NCBI RefSeq assembly: GCF_002216065.1
Contig: NZ_CP022282.1
Coordinates: forward strand, 1,550,001 to 1,614,000
DNA from: Chryseobacterium sp. T16E-39
GTDB lineage: Bacteria; Bacteroidota; Bacteroidia; Flavobacteriales; Weeksellaceae
Direction: 5' to 3'
Length of the DNA stretch: 64,000 nt
Below, piece after piece: positions 1 through 8,840 of the stretch. The notes under the pieces are model-generated. The model searched no databases. It had not been told where the DNA came from and worked only from the letters and a program-made list of their open reading frames with translations. The translations under genes and the position numbers were made by a program. Position 1 is the stretch's first letter. Each line of letters starts with the position of its first letter.

Positions 1-2296
1 TCAGTTGTGTATTGGCCGTCTGTGTTTCCCCATTAATATCTGTCACAGAGGCATTGATCTCATAATTATCAATCTGGATGCCTTCTAATTTCTCATCTTT
101 TTTAAGATCCAGACGAATGACAAATTCTCCTTTTTCATTTGTTTTTGCTTCTCCTAATATCGAGTTTTCATTATCATCCCCTTGTGGATACCACCAAAAG
201 TATCTCCAACGGATATTGTGTTTTTTAATTTCATAGCTTACTGTGGTATTGCTTAGAGCAACTCCTGAAAACATGGCTGCTTTTCCTTTCAGTTCTATCG
301 TCTGACCATATTTATATTCTTCTTTTACCGGATCGAAAGTCACCTCGAACTTTGGTCTCTTATATTCTTCTACCCGAATATCTTTATATCCCTGTGTATT
401 GCCATCTGTATTCAGATAAAATACACCATTTAGTTTTCCTTTTGGTAAAATAAAACTTCCATGGTAAGATCCGAATTCATTCGTGGTGAAATTCTGTACA
501 GAAACCTCCTGACCATTCGCATCCACCAATGTGATCTTTTGCTTCAAACCGGAAGCAACTCCTTCTATTTCTTTATCAATTTTAGTATTGATTACTTTAA
601 AATAGACTGTTTGTCCAGGTCTGTAAATTGCTCTATCTGTAAAGATCTGAGCTTTTGTGCGAGCCTGTTTATTAGGGTTATAGTCAGAATAACCATCATT
701 ACCATAAACCTGCATGATCTGATAATCGTTGGTCTTAGGCTGTTGAATTAAAAAAGTTCTGTAATATTCTTTATTCGTTGTTGCCGGAAATTTGAAAACT
801 CCCTTATCGCTGGTTTTACCATCAACTTTATTTAAAGTTTTATTGGCTACAAATTCATAAAACGAAATATTCTCATTTACAACAGGTTTTCCATTTTCAC
901 TGTTAACCAATTTCAATTCATTTGAAAGTTGATTTCTGTCTGTTTTGGATTGATAAATTACTTTATTGTTTGACACTAAGAAGTAGAAATTTTGCCTGTC
1001 ATCAGTAGCTTTCTCAGCACCTGCAACAGTATATTCTGCCACATAAATTCCTGAAGGTAAAGGTTGTATTTCAAGAGAAGTTTTATGAAGCTGATAATCT
1101 TTAAAATCAGGAAGCTGATAGGTCTCCTTTCTGATCAGGTTTTTCTTTAATTTACCAAATGTATTTCCATAAGAATTTCTGATATGTTGCATCAGTGAAG
1201 TAAAATCGTCTTTTACCTCATAGATGTTTATTGAAAATTCAGAAACATTTTTATGTTCAGCTACAAAGTGAATGGGAAGGTTAGCCTGAGTCTGTTCTTC
1301 ATATTTAATATTAAGATTCGGATTGATAATCTGTTCTTCCTTATTCTTTATATTTTCAAGAAACGGAGATTTTGGATATTGGCTCTTGGCCTGAACAGCA
1401 ACTGCTAAAGCTTCTTTTGATTGTTTTTTAGCAAGGTATTCGTTCATAACCTCTTCCATGATCAGTACTTTATAATCTCCTTCTGTATTGGATTTTAAAA
1501 GATTCTGCAACTGGGCAAGTTTATCCTTACACTGATTCGAGTTGCAGTTTTCAGAAAGCTTCTGATGCATAAAATACAATTTAGCATTTCCTGTATTCTG
1601 AGCAATTAATTCATCAAAAATTGTATTGATCTGAACTTTGTTTTCTACAAGTTCATTTTTTGTAAAAAGTCCATTTTCAGATAAGAAATTTATTTTCTTT
1701 AAAGAATACCAATCCCATAAAGTAGGAAAGTAAGCAATATCCTTTGTATTGGAAAAAGCACTTTTATATTTTTCCAATGTAATCTTCTTCATTTCCTGTT
1801 TTTGCTGATCGAGGTCCTTGAAGTTTTTATTGAGATAATTTTTAAAATCCAGCTTACTCCATGTTTCAATTTGTGAAACATCCTGTGAGTTCAGATTGGT
1901 TCTGCCATTGATCTCCCATGAGTGCTGGTTATAATAATCCAAAAAGAAACCACTTAACAGAACATCATAGACGATTTTTTCTTCGCCCTTCAACTGCTTT
2001 TGTGTATCCTGTAGTTTACCAAAGAATTTTGAAGCAGAATTGTTCTGATCATCGTCAGTTGTTTGATTTACAATACTGAACTCTGCTTTGAGGGAACGGA
2101 TCAACTGCAGCGTATTATTTTCTTTCATAGCTTGTTTTTGTATGTCTAAAACAATGGGAAGATTTGATTTATAAGCTCCTTTTTGACTGTTATCAGCAAT
2201 TTTTTTCCACTGATCATCGTAGTATTTCTGTGCAAAAACTGCTGAAAAATTCAGCATTAAAAGCAAAAGCATAAAAACCTTGGAAAATCTTTTCAT
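1..2296 (-). CDS. Alpha-2-macroglobulin family protein (MG2 domain), N-terminal part; C-terminus lies outside the window
   Basis: The reading frame is open from an ATG at 2294-2296 to the window edge, giving about 765 residues without a stop. It starts with a Sec signal peptide (MKRFSKVFMLLLLM..., cleavage near FAQ), so the protein is exported. Around residues 548-565 lies DRAIYRPGQTVYFKV, the hallmark of the macroglobulin MG2 domain, followed by further beta-sandwich repeats. In the family such proteins act in the periplasm or at the surface as protease traps or structural proteins. The thioester region, if any, would lie in the missing part. The start codon is only 18 bp from the divergent UbiA-like gene. 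Family assignment is firm; role is inferred. Confidence 0.88.
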   Translation of the reverse strand, partial: MKRFSKVFMLLLLMLNFSAVFAQKYYDDQWKKIADNSQKGAYKSNLPIVLDIQKQAMKENNTLQLIRSLKAEFSIVNQTTDDDQNNSASKFFGKLQDTQKQLKGEEKIVYDVLLSGFFLDYYNQHSWEINGRTNLNSQDVSQIETWSKLDFKNYLNKNFKDLDQQKQEMKKITLEKYKSAFSNTKDIAYFPTLWDWYSLKKINFLSENGLFTKNELVENKVQINTIFDELIAQNTGNAKLYFMHQKLSENCNSNQCKDKLAQLQNLLKSNTEGDYKVLIMEEVMNEYLAKKQSKEALAVAVQAKSQYPKSPFLENIKNKEEQIINPNLNIKYEEQTQANLPIHFVAEHKNVSEFSINIYEVKDDFTSLMQHIRNSYGNTFGKLKKNLIRKETYQLPDFKDYQLHKTSLEIQPLPSGIYVAEYTVAGAEKATDDRQNFYFLVSNNKVIYQSKTDRNQLSNELKLVNSENGKPVVNENISFYEFVANKTLNKVDGKTSDKGVFKFPATTNKEYYRTFLIQQPKTNDYQIMQVYGNDGYSDYNPNKQARTKAQIFTDRAIYRPGQTVYFKVINTKIDKEIEGVASGLKQKITLVDANGQEVSVQNFTTNEFGSYHGSFILPKGKLNGVFYLNTDGNTQGYKDIRVEEYKRPKFEVTFDPVKEEYKYGQTIELKGKAAMFSGVALSNTTVSYEIKKHNIRWRYFWWYPQGDDNENSILGEAKTNEKGEFVIRLDLKKDEKLEGIQIDNYEINASVTDINGETQTANTQL

Positions 2297-2314
2297 AAAT
2301 GTTATTTTTGATAG

Positions 2315-3070
2315 ATGAATTTCTTAAAAATACTGAAAAAATATGTTATAGACAGTCAAATATATGTCTCCATAATGGGAACTCTTTTTGCAGTATTTTT
2401 CATGAGAGAGCAAAACACATTCCGTTTTCCAACCTTTTTCTTAATTTTTATCACCTATTTTGGAGGTTATCTTTACACAAAGTATCAATACACTAAATAT
2501 TTCTTTAAAATATTAATAGTAAACGCTATAGCAGGAATAATCTGTGCATTTCTTATCATCCATAATCATAATGAAATAAGATTATTAAAATGGTTTGTAA
2601 TTGTTGTTCTGGGATTATTATACAATAGTTTTTTTCTGGATGTTTATATAAGAAAAATCCCATTATTGAAGGTTTTTTATGTGGGACTTGTCTGGGCGCT
2701 GGTTAACTGCTGGCTTACTTTACCGAAATTCAGCTTTCCCATTTTCCTGATCAGCTTCTTTTTTATTACAGCTTTGGTACTGCCTTTTGACATCAGGGAT
2801 ATGAAAAGTGATACTGTAAAGACCTTTCCGCAGATCATTGGAGTTCAGAACACCAAAAATATAGCTTATGTGCTGGTTTTTATAAGTACTGTTTTAGCTT
2901 CTCTATATCTCGATCAGCAATATGCTGTTTCTTTTTTTCTGACAACTATTGTCACTTATATTCTCATCTACTATTCTGAAAACAAAAGAGATGACGCTTA
3001 CTTTTCTTTCGGAGTCGAAACTTGTTCTGCACTTCCCTTTTTATTTTTAGGAATAATGAAGTATTTTTGA
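2315..3070 (+). CDS. UbiA-like polytopic membrane protein
   Basis: A 251-residue, very hydrophobic protein with about seven to eight predicted membrane segments. The segment FDIRDMKSDTVKTFPQIIG near residue 158 resembles the second Asp-rich motif of UbiA-type prenyltransferases (DxRDxxxD followed by P.iiG). A clear first Asp-rich motif is not visible, so catalytic activity is uncertain. It ends 3 bp before recF and is probably cotranscribed with it. It may be a divergent UbiA prenyltransferase or a non-catalytic relative. Confidence 0.6.
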   Translation: MNFLKILKKYVIDSQIYVSIMGTLFAVFFMREQNTFRFPTFFLIFITYFGGYLYTKYQYTKYFFKILIVNAIAGIICAFLIIHNHNEIRLLKWFVIVVLGLLYNSFFLDVYIRKIPLLKVFYVGLVWALVNCWLTLPKFSFPIFLISFFFITALVLPFDIRDMKSDTVKTFPQIIGVQNTKNIAYVLVFISTVLASLYLDQQYAVSFFLTTIVTYILIYYSENKRDDAYFSFGVETCSALPFLFLGIMKYF

Positions 3071-3073
3071 CAA

Positions 3074-4153
3074 ATGATTATTAAGAAACTTTCTCTGTAC
3101 AATTTTAAAAACCATGCTGAGAAAAAATTTGAATTCTCCCCGCAAATCAACTGTTTTGTAGGCAATAATGGCGTTGGAAAAACCAATATTCTTGATGCTT
3201 TGCATTATTTATCCGTAGGAAAGAGTTTTTTAGGGAATACTGATCTTAATAATATTAAAAAAGAAGAAGACTTTTTCACAATTGATGCGGAAGTTCAGAA
3301 TGACGAGAGTGAAGATACTTTAAAAATATCCCAACCTAAAGAGGCCAAAAAGATCATTAAAAAGAATGACAAAAGCTATGACCGGATGTCTGATCATATT
3401 GGATATCTTCCAAGTGTAATGATTTCTCCATATGATTCTAACCTCATCTCAGATTCGGGGGAGAGTCGTAGAAAGTTTTTGGATTCAATGATCTGCCAGA
3501 CAGATTCGGGATATCTTTTCGATCTTATCCAGTACCAGAAAATCATTCAGCAAAGAAATGCCTTATTAAAGTATTTTGCTAAAAACAGGGTTTTTGAAAA
3601 AGATTCTCTAGAAATCTATGATGATCCGATTACAACATTCGGAACCAAGATATTTGAAAAAAGACAAGAATTTGTTTCTCAGCTTAATCCAATTATACAA
3701 AACTTTTATCAGATCATCTCTGGTGCAAAAGAAGCTGTTTCTGTAATTTACGAATCCCATCTGATAGAAAATTCTTTTGAAAATTTATTAAAAGAAAGCA
3801 TTGAAAGAGACAGAATGCTAACCTACACATCAAAAGGAATTCATAAAGATGATCTGCTTTTTGAAATGGATTCTGTCCTGATCAAGAAGATAGGATCCCA
3901 AGGACAACAAAAATCTTTTCTGATTTCATTAAAACTTGCCCAAATGAGTCTTGTAAAAGAATTAACAGGAAAAACTCCTATTCTCCTCTTAGATGACATC
4001 TTTGACAAATTAGATGACCATCGTGTAGCACAACTTATTGAGTTGGTGAATCAGGAGAATTTTGGACAGATTTTCATTACGGATACACACAGAGAACGAA
4101 CAGAAAATGTGGTAAAGAAAATCAATGAGGAAAGCATAATTTTTGAGATTTGA
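3074..4153 (+). CDS. recF: DNA replication and repair protein RecF
   Basis: A 359-residue SMC/ABC-type ATPase that helps load RecA at single-stranded gaps. The Walker A motif GNNGVGKTN sits at residues 30-38, the ABC signature-like GSQGQQKSFLISLKLAQ lies about 275-291, and Walker B with the D-loop (LLLDDIFDKLDDHR) follows near 305. The N-terminal MIIKKLSLYNFKNH is typical for RecF. Length matches the family. It lies 3 bp after the UbiA-like gene and upstream of a DUF721 gene, a common Bacteroidota neighbour, although an IVP-type gene now separates the two. Confidence 0.96.
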   Translation: MIIKKLSLYNFKNHAEKKFEFSPQINCFVGNNGVGKTNILDALHYLSVGKSFLGNTDLNNIKKEEDFFTIDAEVQNDESEDTLKISQPKEAKKIIKKNDKSYDRMSDHIGYLPSVMISPYDSNLISDSGESRRKFLDSMICQTDSGYLFDLIQYQKIIQQRNALLKYFAKNRVFEKDSLEIYDDPITTFGTKIFEKRQEFVSQLNPIIQNFYQIISGAKEAVSVIYESHLIENSFENLLKESIERDRMLTYTSKGIHKDDLLFEMDSVLIKKIGSQGQQKSFLISLKLAQMSLVKELTGKTPILLLDDIFDKLDDHRVAQLIELVNQENFGQIFITDTHRERTENVVKKINEESIIFEI

Positions 4154-4154
4154 T

Positions 4155-4210
4155 ATGAGATACGAGTTTCGTGATGCGAGGTAAGATACGAGGTGCGAAG
4201 GATATAAAAT
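4155..4210. repeat. Degenerate GATACGAG-type simple repeat, left flank of the IVP gene
   Basis: Directly after the recF stop there is a run of imperfect units (GATACGAG twice, GATGCGAG, GGTGCGAAG). The stretch CGAGTTTCGTG at 4163-4173 is a near match, in inverted orientation, to CTACGAAAACTCG at 4648-4660 beyond the IVP gene. It looks like an intergenic repeat bracketing that gene. Confidence 0.55.
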
Positions 4211-4231
4211 AAACACAAATGGGTGAAAATT

Positions 4232-4606
4232 ATGAGTTACAGAAATTTAGATATTTACAAGATTGCTTTTGATTTGTTCCTAAAAACACATAAAGCCTCA
4301 CTTCTCTTACCTAAACATGAACTTTATGAATTGGGAAGCCAACTGAGAAGATCTTCTGATTCGGTCATAACAAATATTGTAGAAGGTTATGGTAGATCCT
4401 GTTATAAAAATGACTATATCCGGTTTTTAGTTTTCAGCCATGCAATTAATGATGAAACCATAAATCATTTAGAAAAAATTACAATACTCTATCCTGAATT
4501 TGCGTTAGAATTTGAAACACTAAAATCAGAATATAATACATTAGGTGGAAAAATTAATAACTATAAAAAATGGGTTAAAGAAAACTGGAATGAAAGCAAA
4601 CCATAA
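4232..4606 (+). CDS. Four-helix-bundle protein (23S rRNA intervening-sequence protein family)
   Basis: About 124 residues with the family hallmarks: N-terminal YRNLDIYKIAFDLF, central LGSQLRRSSDSVITNIVEGYG, and C-terminal helices. Known members form four-helix-bundle oligomers, are often encoded inside 23S rRNA intervening sequences or repeat-flanked intergenic islets, and are related to the Avd accessory protein of diversity-generating retroelements. The ATG at 4232 begins MSYRNL; a GTG nine bases upstream (4223) is possible. No reverse transcriptase is nearby. Its placement between recF and the DUF721 gene, with simple repeats on both sides, suggests an insertion. Confidence 0.85.
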   Translation: MSYRNLDIYKIAFDLFLKTHKASLLLPKHELYELGSQLRRSSDSVITNIVEGYGRSCYKNDYIRFLVFSHAINDETINHLEKITILYPEFALEFETLKSEYNTLGGKINNYKKWVKENWNESKP

Positions 4607-4612
4607 ATTAAC

Positions 4613-4685
4613 CCTAACAATATGAACATTTAACTCATACTATCACACTACGAAAACTCGAACCCCGAACCCCACAACCCCTCTC
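4613..4685. repeat. Right flank repeat of the IVP gene
   Basis: This spacer contains CTACGAAAACTCG followed by CGAACCCCGAACCCC, a simple-repeat style similar in makeup to the complement of the left flank at 4155-4210. Together they form an imperfect inverted bracket around the four-helix-bundle gene. No gene is seen here. Confidence 0.45.
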
Positions 4686-4979
4686 ATGAAAAGAAAAAAA
4701 AGAGAATTCCAGTCTTCCGACCTTGTCAAATCCTTTGCCAGAATCCATGGTTTTGAGCATAAATTAATCGCATTTGAAATTAAAGATTTCCTTGAAGACT
4801 ATCTTGATGAAAGCCTTTTCAATGAAATAAGAAGTGTAGGGATACAGGATCAATGCATTATCATTAAAATTGATTCTCCGTTATTAAAGAATGATTTTAA
4901 AATGCGGAGAACTTTCTATCTTAAAAAATTTCAGGATAAATTTGGAGATGATAAATTTAATGATCTTCAAATAATATAA
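4686..4979 (+). CDS. DUF721 / DciA-like protein
   Basis: A 97-residue basic protein. The pattern (KRKKREFQSSDLVKSFARIHGFEHKL, then SVGIQDQCIIIKIDSPLLKNDFKMRR) matches the DUF721 family found next to recF in Bacteroidota. The founding member DciA assists loading or operation of the replicative helicase in bacteria that lack DnaC or DnaI. That function is known for other phyla and only inferred here. The ATG follows a short spacer of C-rich simple repeat and no strong ribosome binding site is apparent, as is usual for this phylum. Confidence 0.8.
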   Translation: MKRKKREFQSSDLVKSFARIHGFEHKLIAFEIKDFLEDYLDESLFNEIRSVGIQDQCIIIKIDSPLLKNDFKMRRTFYLKKFQDKFGDDKFNDLQII

Positions 4980-5363
4980 GAAATCTGAATTAATAAGGTT
5001 TTATTATTTTGAATATTGATAGCTCATCTATCGAAAAATTAGCATAGCATAAGCCTATATTCTTTTTCTGATTTCTATTCAAAATTGTTTACTTTTATCC
5101 TCTAAAAATAAACCAACTACATTTTGAGAACCACTCTTAAATTTATAGTAGCTTACTATTAGCCTTAACAACCACAGGCTGATAATTCTTTTGTTTGGGT
5201 AACTCTACCTAAACAGGTTTTCCATTTAAACATATTATTCGTTGCGTTGCTTTTAAGCAACCCATCTCTTATTTCAATTTTTGATTGTTTATCAATCAAA
5301 AACTGTAATACAGCGGATAATTCTAAAAAACTTAACAAGAATATTAAGCACCATTATAAATTA
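4980..5363. other. Intergenic region without a recognisable gene
   Basis: AT-rich spacer between the DUF721 and DUF1062 genes. It has an open frame from a TTG at 5247 that runs into the DUF1062 gene, but its residues do not look like the family, so it is taken as untranslated. No terminator-like hairpin or clear TAnnTTTG element was found. Confidence 0.4.
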
Positions 5364-5972
5364 ATGAGACAAGAACATATATGGGAAGTACAAGTTAAAA
5401 ACACTCCTCTTTTAAAAAGAAAATGCAATCATTGTGACAGTAACAGATATTATTGCAGTGAAAAATTCAGGATGAATGCTCAAAAAAAGAATATTGATGT
5501 ATGGTTAATTTACAGATGTGTAAAATGTGACAATACCTATAATCTCAGCCTGTTTTCAAGAATAAGAACTGAATCAATTAGCCCGGATTTATTTGATAAA
5601 CTTTCGGGAAATAACAAAGAAATAGCACGCGGATATGCATTTTCCTATGAAATCATGCGAAAAAATAATATTGAAATGGACTTGGATACGATCGAATATG
5701 ACATTCAACATACAGCCATTTCGATAGATGATATTTTAAATTCGAATCATACGACGGTCTTATTTAAAATTAAGTATCCTTTTGATTTTAGCCTTAAATT
5801 ATCGACTCTGATCAGAATATGTTTACAGCTATCAGCCAGTCAGTTAAATAAATTAATTACAGCAAAAGCGATTTTGGTTCAGGAAAGACATCTCCTGAAG
5901 AAGCATAAAATTAAAAATGGCGATATCATCCAGATAGACAGAGATAAACTGAGAGGTGTTTTTGTAATCTAA
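5364..5972 (+). CDS. DUF1062 family protein with zinc-ribbon-like and S4-like segments
   Basis: About 202 residues from the ATG at 5364 (MRQEHIWEV). Two CxxC pairs (CNHC near residue 22 and CVKC near 57) suggest a zinc ribbon. The C-terminal part, with QLNKLI..AILV and KHKIKNGDIIQI, resembles an S4-type RNA-binding fold. DUF1062 has no established function. An upstream TTG at 5247 would add 39 residues that lack family character, so the ATG is preferred. It stands alone, with the convergent recombinase-family gene downstream. Confidence 0.75.
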   Translation: MRQEHIWEVQVKNTPLLKRKCNHCDSNRYYCSEKFRMNAQKKNIDVWLIYRCVKCDNTYNLSLFSRIRTESISPDLFDKLSGNNKEIARGYAFSYEIMRKNNIEMDLDTIEYDIQHTAISIDDILNSNHTTVLFKIKYPFDFSLKLSTLIRICLQLSASQLNKLITAKAILVQERHLLKKHKIKNGDIIQIDRDKLRGVFVI

Positions 5973-6109
5973 AAAGGGAATAAAAGAAATGTATGAGCAA
6001 TTGTACATCATTAAATTGTAGAGTCTAATCTCACCGGTTAGACTTTACAATCTATTTCTATGAAAATTGAGTTAGACACGATAGATTGGCTTTTAACAAT
6101 CCAAGCAAT

Positions 6110-8140
6110 TTAATGATCTTCAGATTTTGTAGAGATTGTATTACTCATCAGGTCATTTGCCTTTTTATCTAGTCTGGAACTTAAAGGAAAGAAAAATTTG
6201 AAAGGGTGACTGAGAAAATATCTAAATATCTCTTTATAAATTTCACTTACCTGTCCAAAATTCAGTTTTCGGGATCGAAATGCTAAAAACATTGACAGTC
6301 CAAAGCTTACCAGGAAGTTGAAGAATCCAATGAGGAACACGGTAAAAAAGGAGATCCAAAAAGTATAGGAATCTACTGAAAAATCTTTCCCGTACAATCC
6401 TATCGCGAAGTTCCCAGCGGCAAAAGTAATGTGACGAATATCCAGATCCAATCCAAAAAACAAACCTACCGGAGCAGTCGCTCCGAGGAAAACCCCAAAC
6501 CAGAAATTAGATACTATCCCTGGCCAGTTCTTCGCATAATATTTAGAAAGGCTTTTCGCAAATTTAGCTCCGAATAATTTTCGAATAGAAATATTTTTTG
6601 CAATACGCTCCGGTATTTGATAGAAAACAGAGTTATTCCCAATATTGCCTGAGATTATTCCCGAAATAAAAAGATAAAAACCTGCTATACTTGCATGTAA
6701 AATAGCTTTCGATTGAAATGGATCCAAGTCTTTCAGTAATTTATCAGATCGGTCAACAGCTAGATTTTGAGAGAAAAACACATCCAAGCCATAAATAATT
6801 GCCAAAGCAATTGGAAATGACAATGCTACATTTCCCACAAACGCAATGAACTGGCTCCTAAATAATTTAGATACAAGATGGGCAAATTCAATATTATTTC
6901 CTTTGCTGTTTCCCTCTTCTGACAATACTTTTGTCATCGTAGCCGCAGTCATTGCAGGCTGCTTTGTTGCTAAAGTAAACCCCATCAGATAGATCATAAT
7001 AAAGCCCATTGCATAGTTCATCGAATATAAAAATGCATGGGAAAAATCACTCCCCGGAATATATCCATAGAGCATTTTCAAAACACAGAGCGCACCTACA
7101 ATAATTCCTCCCCCACTTGCTTTGTAAAACATTTTCATATATTCTTTCCGGGTAGAAGTAATATAATGTGATCCGGCTTCCGCCGTATGATTGGTAATTA
7201 AATGGGAGATTAACCGGGAACTGTCATTAATAAGTTCAGCAATATTATTTTTATGGGATTTATAACGAATAATATTAAATACCAGCTGCTTTGATTTAAT
7301 AATTACATCCTCTTCATTATTGATCACCAAAAGCTTGACAATCTCATAGATTCTTTCGATCTGTTGACGAATTTTAAGAAGGGACTGGTTGATCTTTCCA
7401 GAGATCCCATATTTAGAAGAATTTTTAAAAGCAATATTAACAAATTCGAGACATTGCTGGCTGTAAATTTTAATCTGCTTATATCGACTGTCTTTGGAGT
7501 GCAACTGAAGATCAGGATTAGCTTCCAGCTCATCAGCGAGCCCTTCCAATTCTTTCTGCAGCGCGAGAAATGGATTGTCGAAGTTTCTATATTCCGGTGC
7601 CATTCTTACCACTTCTACTTCCAGAGCCATTCCGGTTACACGCCAGGAAAGTATGTTCATAGAAAAAATAAGTTCCTTTTTAACGTTATTTTTTGTAATA
7701 AAATCTGAAACACCGAGCATCATAAGGAACTCATTCACTTCATTTTCAGGAAGGTTATGAAGATATTCAAGATCTTTTTTAGGTCGCAAGCTGATGTTGT
7801 CGATCAGATACCACACAGTTTTTTCCTTTTCTACAGGCGGTAAGATCTTATTCAGAATTCTTTTTTTTAATTCAGGAAAAAATGCATTTTCAGAAAGAAT
7901 ATTAGCTTCTGTCAATGACAGGTTAAATGGCCTTCCCTCAAAAATATTGTGAATATAATGTTTAAAATTTACTGCAAAGTCCGGATTTGTTCTTAGGAAA
8001 TTGAGTACATCTGTAAAATCAGATCTTTTGATACTTTCTAAAAACTCCGCAAACGGTTCTAAAGAAAGAGTTTCGTTCTTAAAAGAAAAATATTTTTTAA
8101 GTACAGATTCAAAATTTGTGCTGGAATTAAAGAATTTCAT
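6110..8140 (-). CDS. COG4389-type 'site-specific recombinase' family membrane protein
   Basis: A 676-residue protein with a soluble N-terminal half (about residues 1-335) and a C-terminal half with several strongly hydrophobic segments (e.g. GGGIIVGALCVLKMLYGYIPG, ATAPVGLFFGLDLDIRHITFAAGNFAIGLYG). This layout matches the Gcr/COG4389 family, named after a Neisseria gonorrhoeae gene annotated as a site-specific recombinase. No tyrosine- or serine-recombinase catalytic motif is visible, so the name is historical and a membrane role is more likely. Only 13 bp separate it from mtgA upstream on the same strand, suggesting one transcript. Confidence 0.82.
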   Translation of the reverse strand: MKFFNSSTNFESVLKKYFSFKNETLSLEPFAEFLESIKRSDFTDVLNFLRTNPDFAVNFKHYIHNIFEGRPFNLSLTEANILSENAFFPELKKRILNKILPPVEKEKTVWYLIDNISLRPKKDLEYLHNLPENEVNEFLMMLGVSDFITKNNVKKELIFSMNILSWRVTGMALEVEVVRMAPEYRNFDNPFLALQKELEGLADELEANPDLQLHSKDSRYKQIKIYSQQCLEFVNIAFKNSSKYGISGKINQSLLKIRQQIERIYEIVKLLVINNEEDVIIKSKQLVFNIIRYKSHKNNIAELINDSSRLISHLITNHTAEAGSHYITSTRKEYMKMFYKASGGGIIVGALCVLKMLYGYIPGSDFSHAFLYSMNYAMGFIMIYLMGFTLATKQPAMTAATMTKVLSEEGNSKGNNIEFAHLVSKLFRSQFIAFVGNVALSFPIALAIIYGLDVFFSQNLAVDRSDKLLKDLDPFQSKAILHASIAGFYLFISGIISGNIGNNSVFYQIPERIAKNISIRKLFGAKFAKSLSKYYAKNWPGIVSNFWFGVFLGATAPVGLFFGLDLDIRHITFAAGNFAIGLYGKDFSVDSYTFWISFFTVFLIGFFNFLVSFGLSMFLAFRSRKLNFGQVSEIYKEIFRYFLSHPFKFFFPLSSRLDKKANDLMSNTISTKSEDH

Positions 8141-8153
8141 TAGTACAAAGATA

Positions 8154-8798
8154 CTATTTCAAACTCACATTTCTCATTTGTCTTAAAATCCAGTTGTGTT
8201 TCCTGTTCAGATAAGCGGATGGATTTTTAGGATCGTATTCTTTAGGATTAGGTAAAACAGCAGCTATCCATGCGGCTTCAGAACTGGTAAGATCTTTTGA
8301 AGATTTACCAAAATAATACTCAGATGCAGCTTCTATTCCAAACACACCTCTACCCATTTCTATGGAATTAAGATACCGCTCTAAAATAATATCTTTACCC
8401 CATACTTTCTCTATAATAAAGGTATAAACCGCTTCCAGGCCTTTTCTTATCCAACTTCTCCCCTGCCAAAGAAAAATATTCTTCGCCGTTTGTTGAGAAA
8501 TTGTACTTCCGCCTCTTACTTTTCTTCCTTTTTCATTGTTTTTCATTGCCTTTTCAATGGCAACATAATCAAAACCATTATGGGTAAAGAATTTCTGATC
8601 TTCAGAAGCAATAACTGCTTTCTTTACATTGTTTCCCATTTCATCATAAGAAATGTAGTCCCGCTGTAATTTTCCATATTCAAAAAGCCCCCCTATCTGA
8701 GTAATCGTTATCGGTGGATTGAAAAATCGACCCCATATAATGAAAACTACATTCAAAATCAGAATGATAAAAAGCAGTTGTTTTATTTTTTTCCACAT
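8154..8798 (-). CDS. mtgA: Monofunctional peptidoglycan transglycosylase MtgA
   Basis: A 214-residue GT51 enzyme that polymerises lipid II into glycan chains at the outer face of the inner membrane. One N-terminal membrane anchor spans roughly residues 5-24. The catalytic Glu lies in ASEDQKFF (E66), and RGGSTISQQTAKN at about 95-107 and ERYLNSIEMGRGVFGIEAAS are the other conserved GT51 blocks. There is no transpeptidase domain, so it is the monofunctional form. It precedes the COG4389 gene by 13 bp. Confidence 0.95.
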   Translation of the reverse strand: MWKKIKQLLFIILILNVVFIIWGRFFNPPITITQIGGLFEYGKLQRDYISYDEMGNNVKKAVIASEDQKFFTHNGFDYVAIEKAMKNNEKGRKVRGGSTISQQTAKNIFLWQGRSWIRKGLEAVYTFIIEKVWGKDIILERYLNSIEMGRGVFGIEAASEYYFGKSSKDLTSSEAAWIAAVLPNPKEYDPKNPSAYLNRKHNWILRQMRNVSLK

Positions 8799-8840
8799 AC
8801 CTATTAAAAAAGCAATACAAAAATAAACAAATCCTCTGAG

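Noticed and set aside
4223..4606. Part of a diversity-generating retroelement (Avd-like)
   Set aside because: The gene belongs to the related four-helix-bundle family, but no reverse transcriptase or template/variable repeats are nearby.
5247..5363. A 39-codon N-terminal extension of the DUF1062 gene from a TTG
   Set aside because: The residues do not look like the family and the ATG at 5364 fits the expected length.
6110..8140. A recombinase as sign of a mobile element
   Set aside because: No tyrosine or serine recombinase motif, no att sites or cargo, and a membrane-protein layout.
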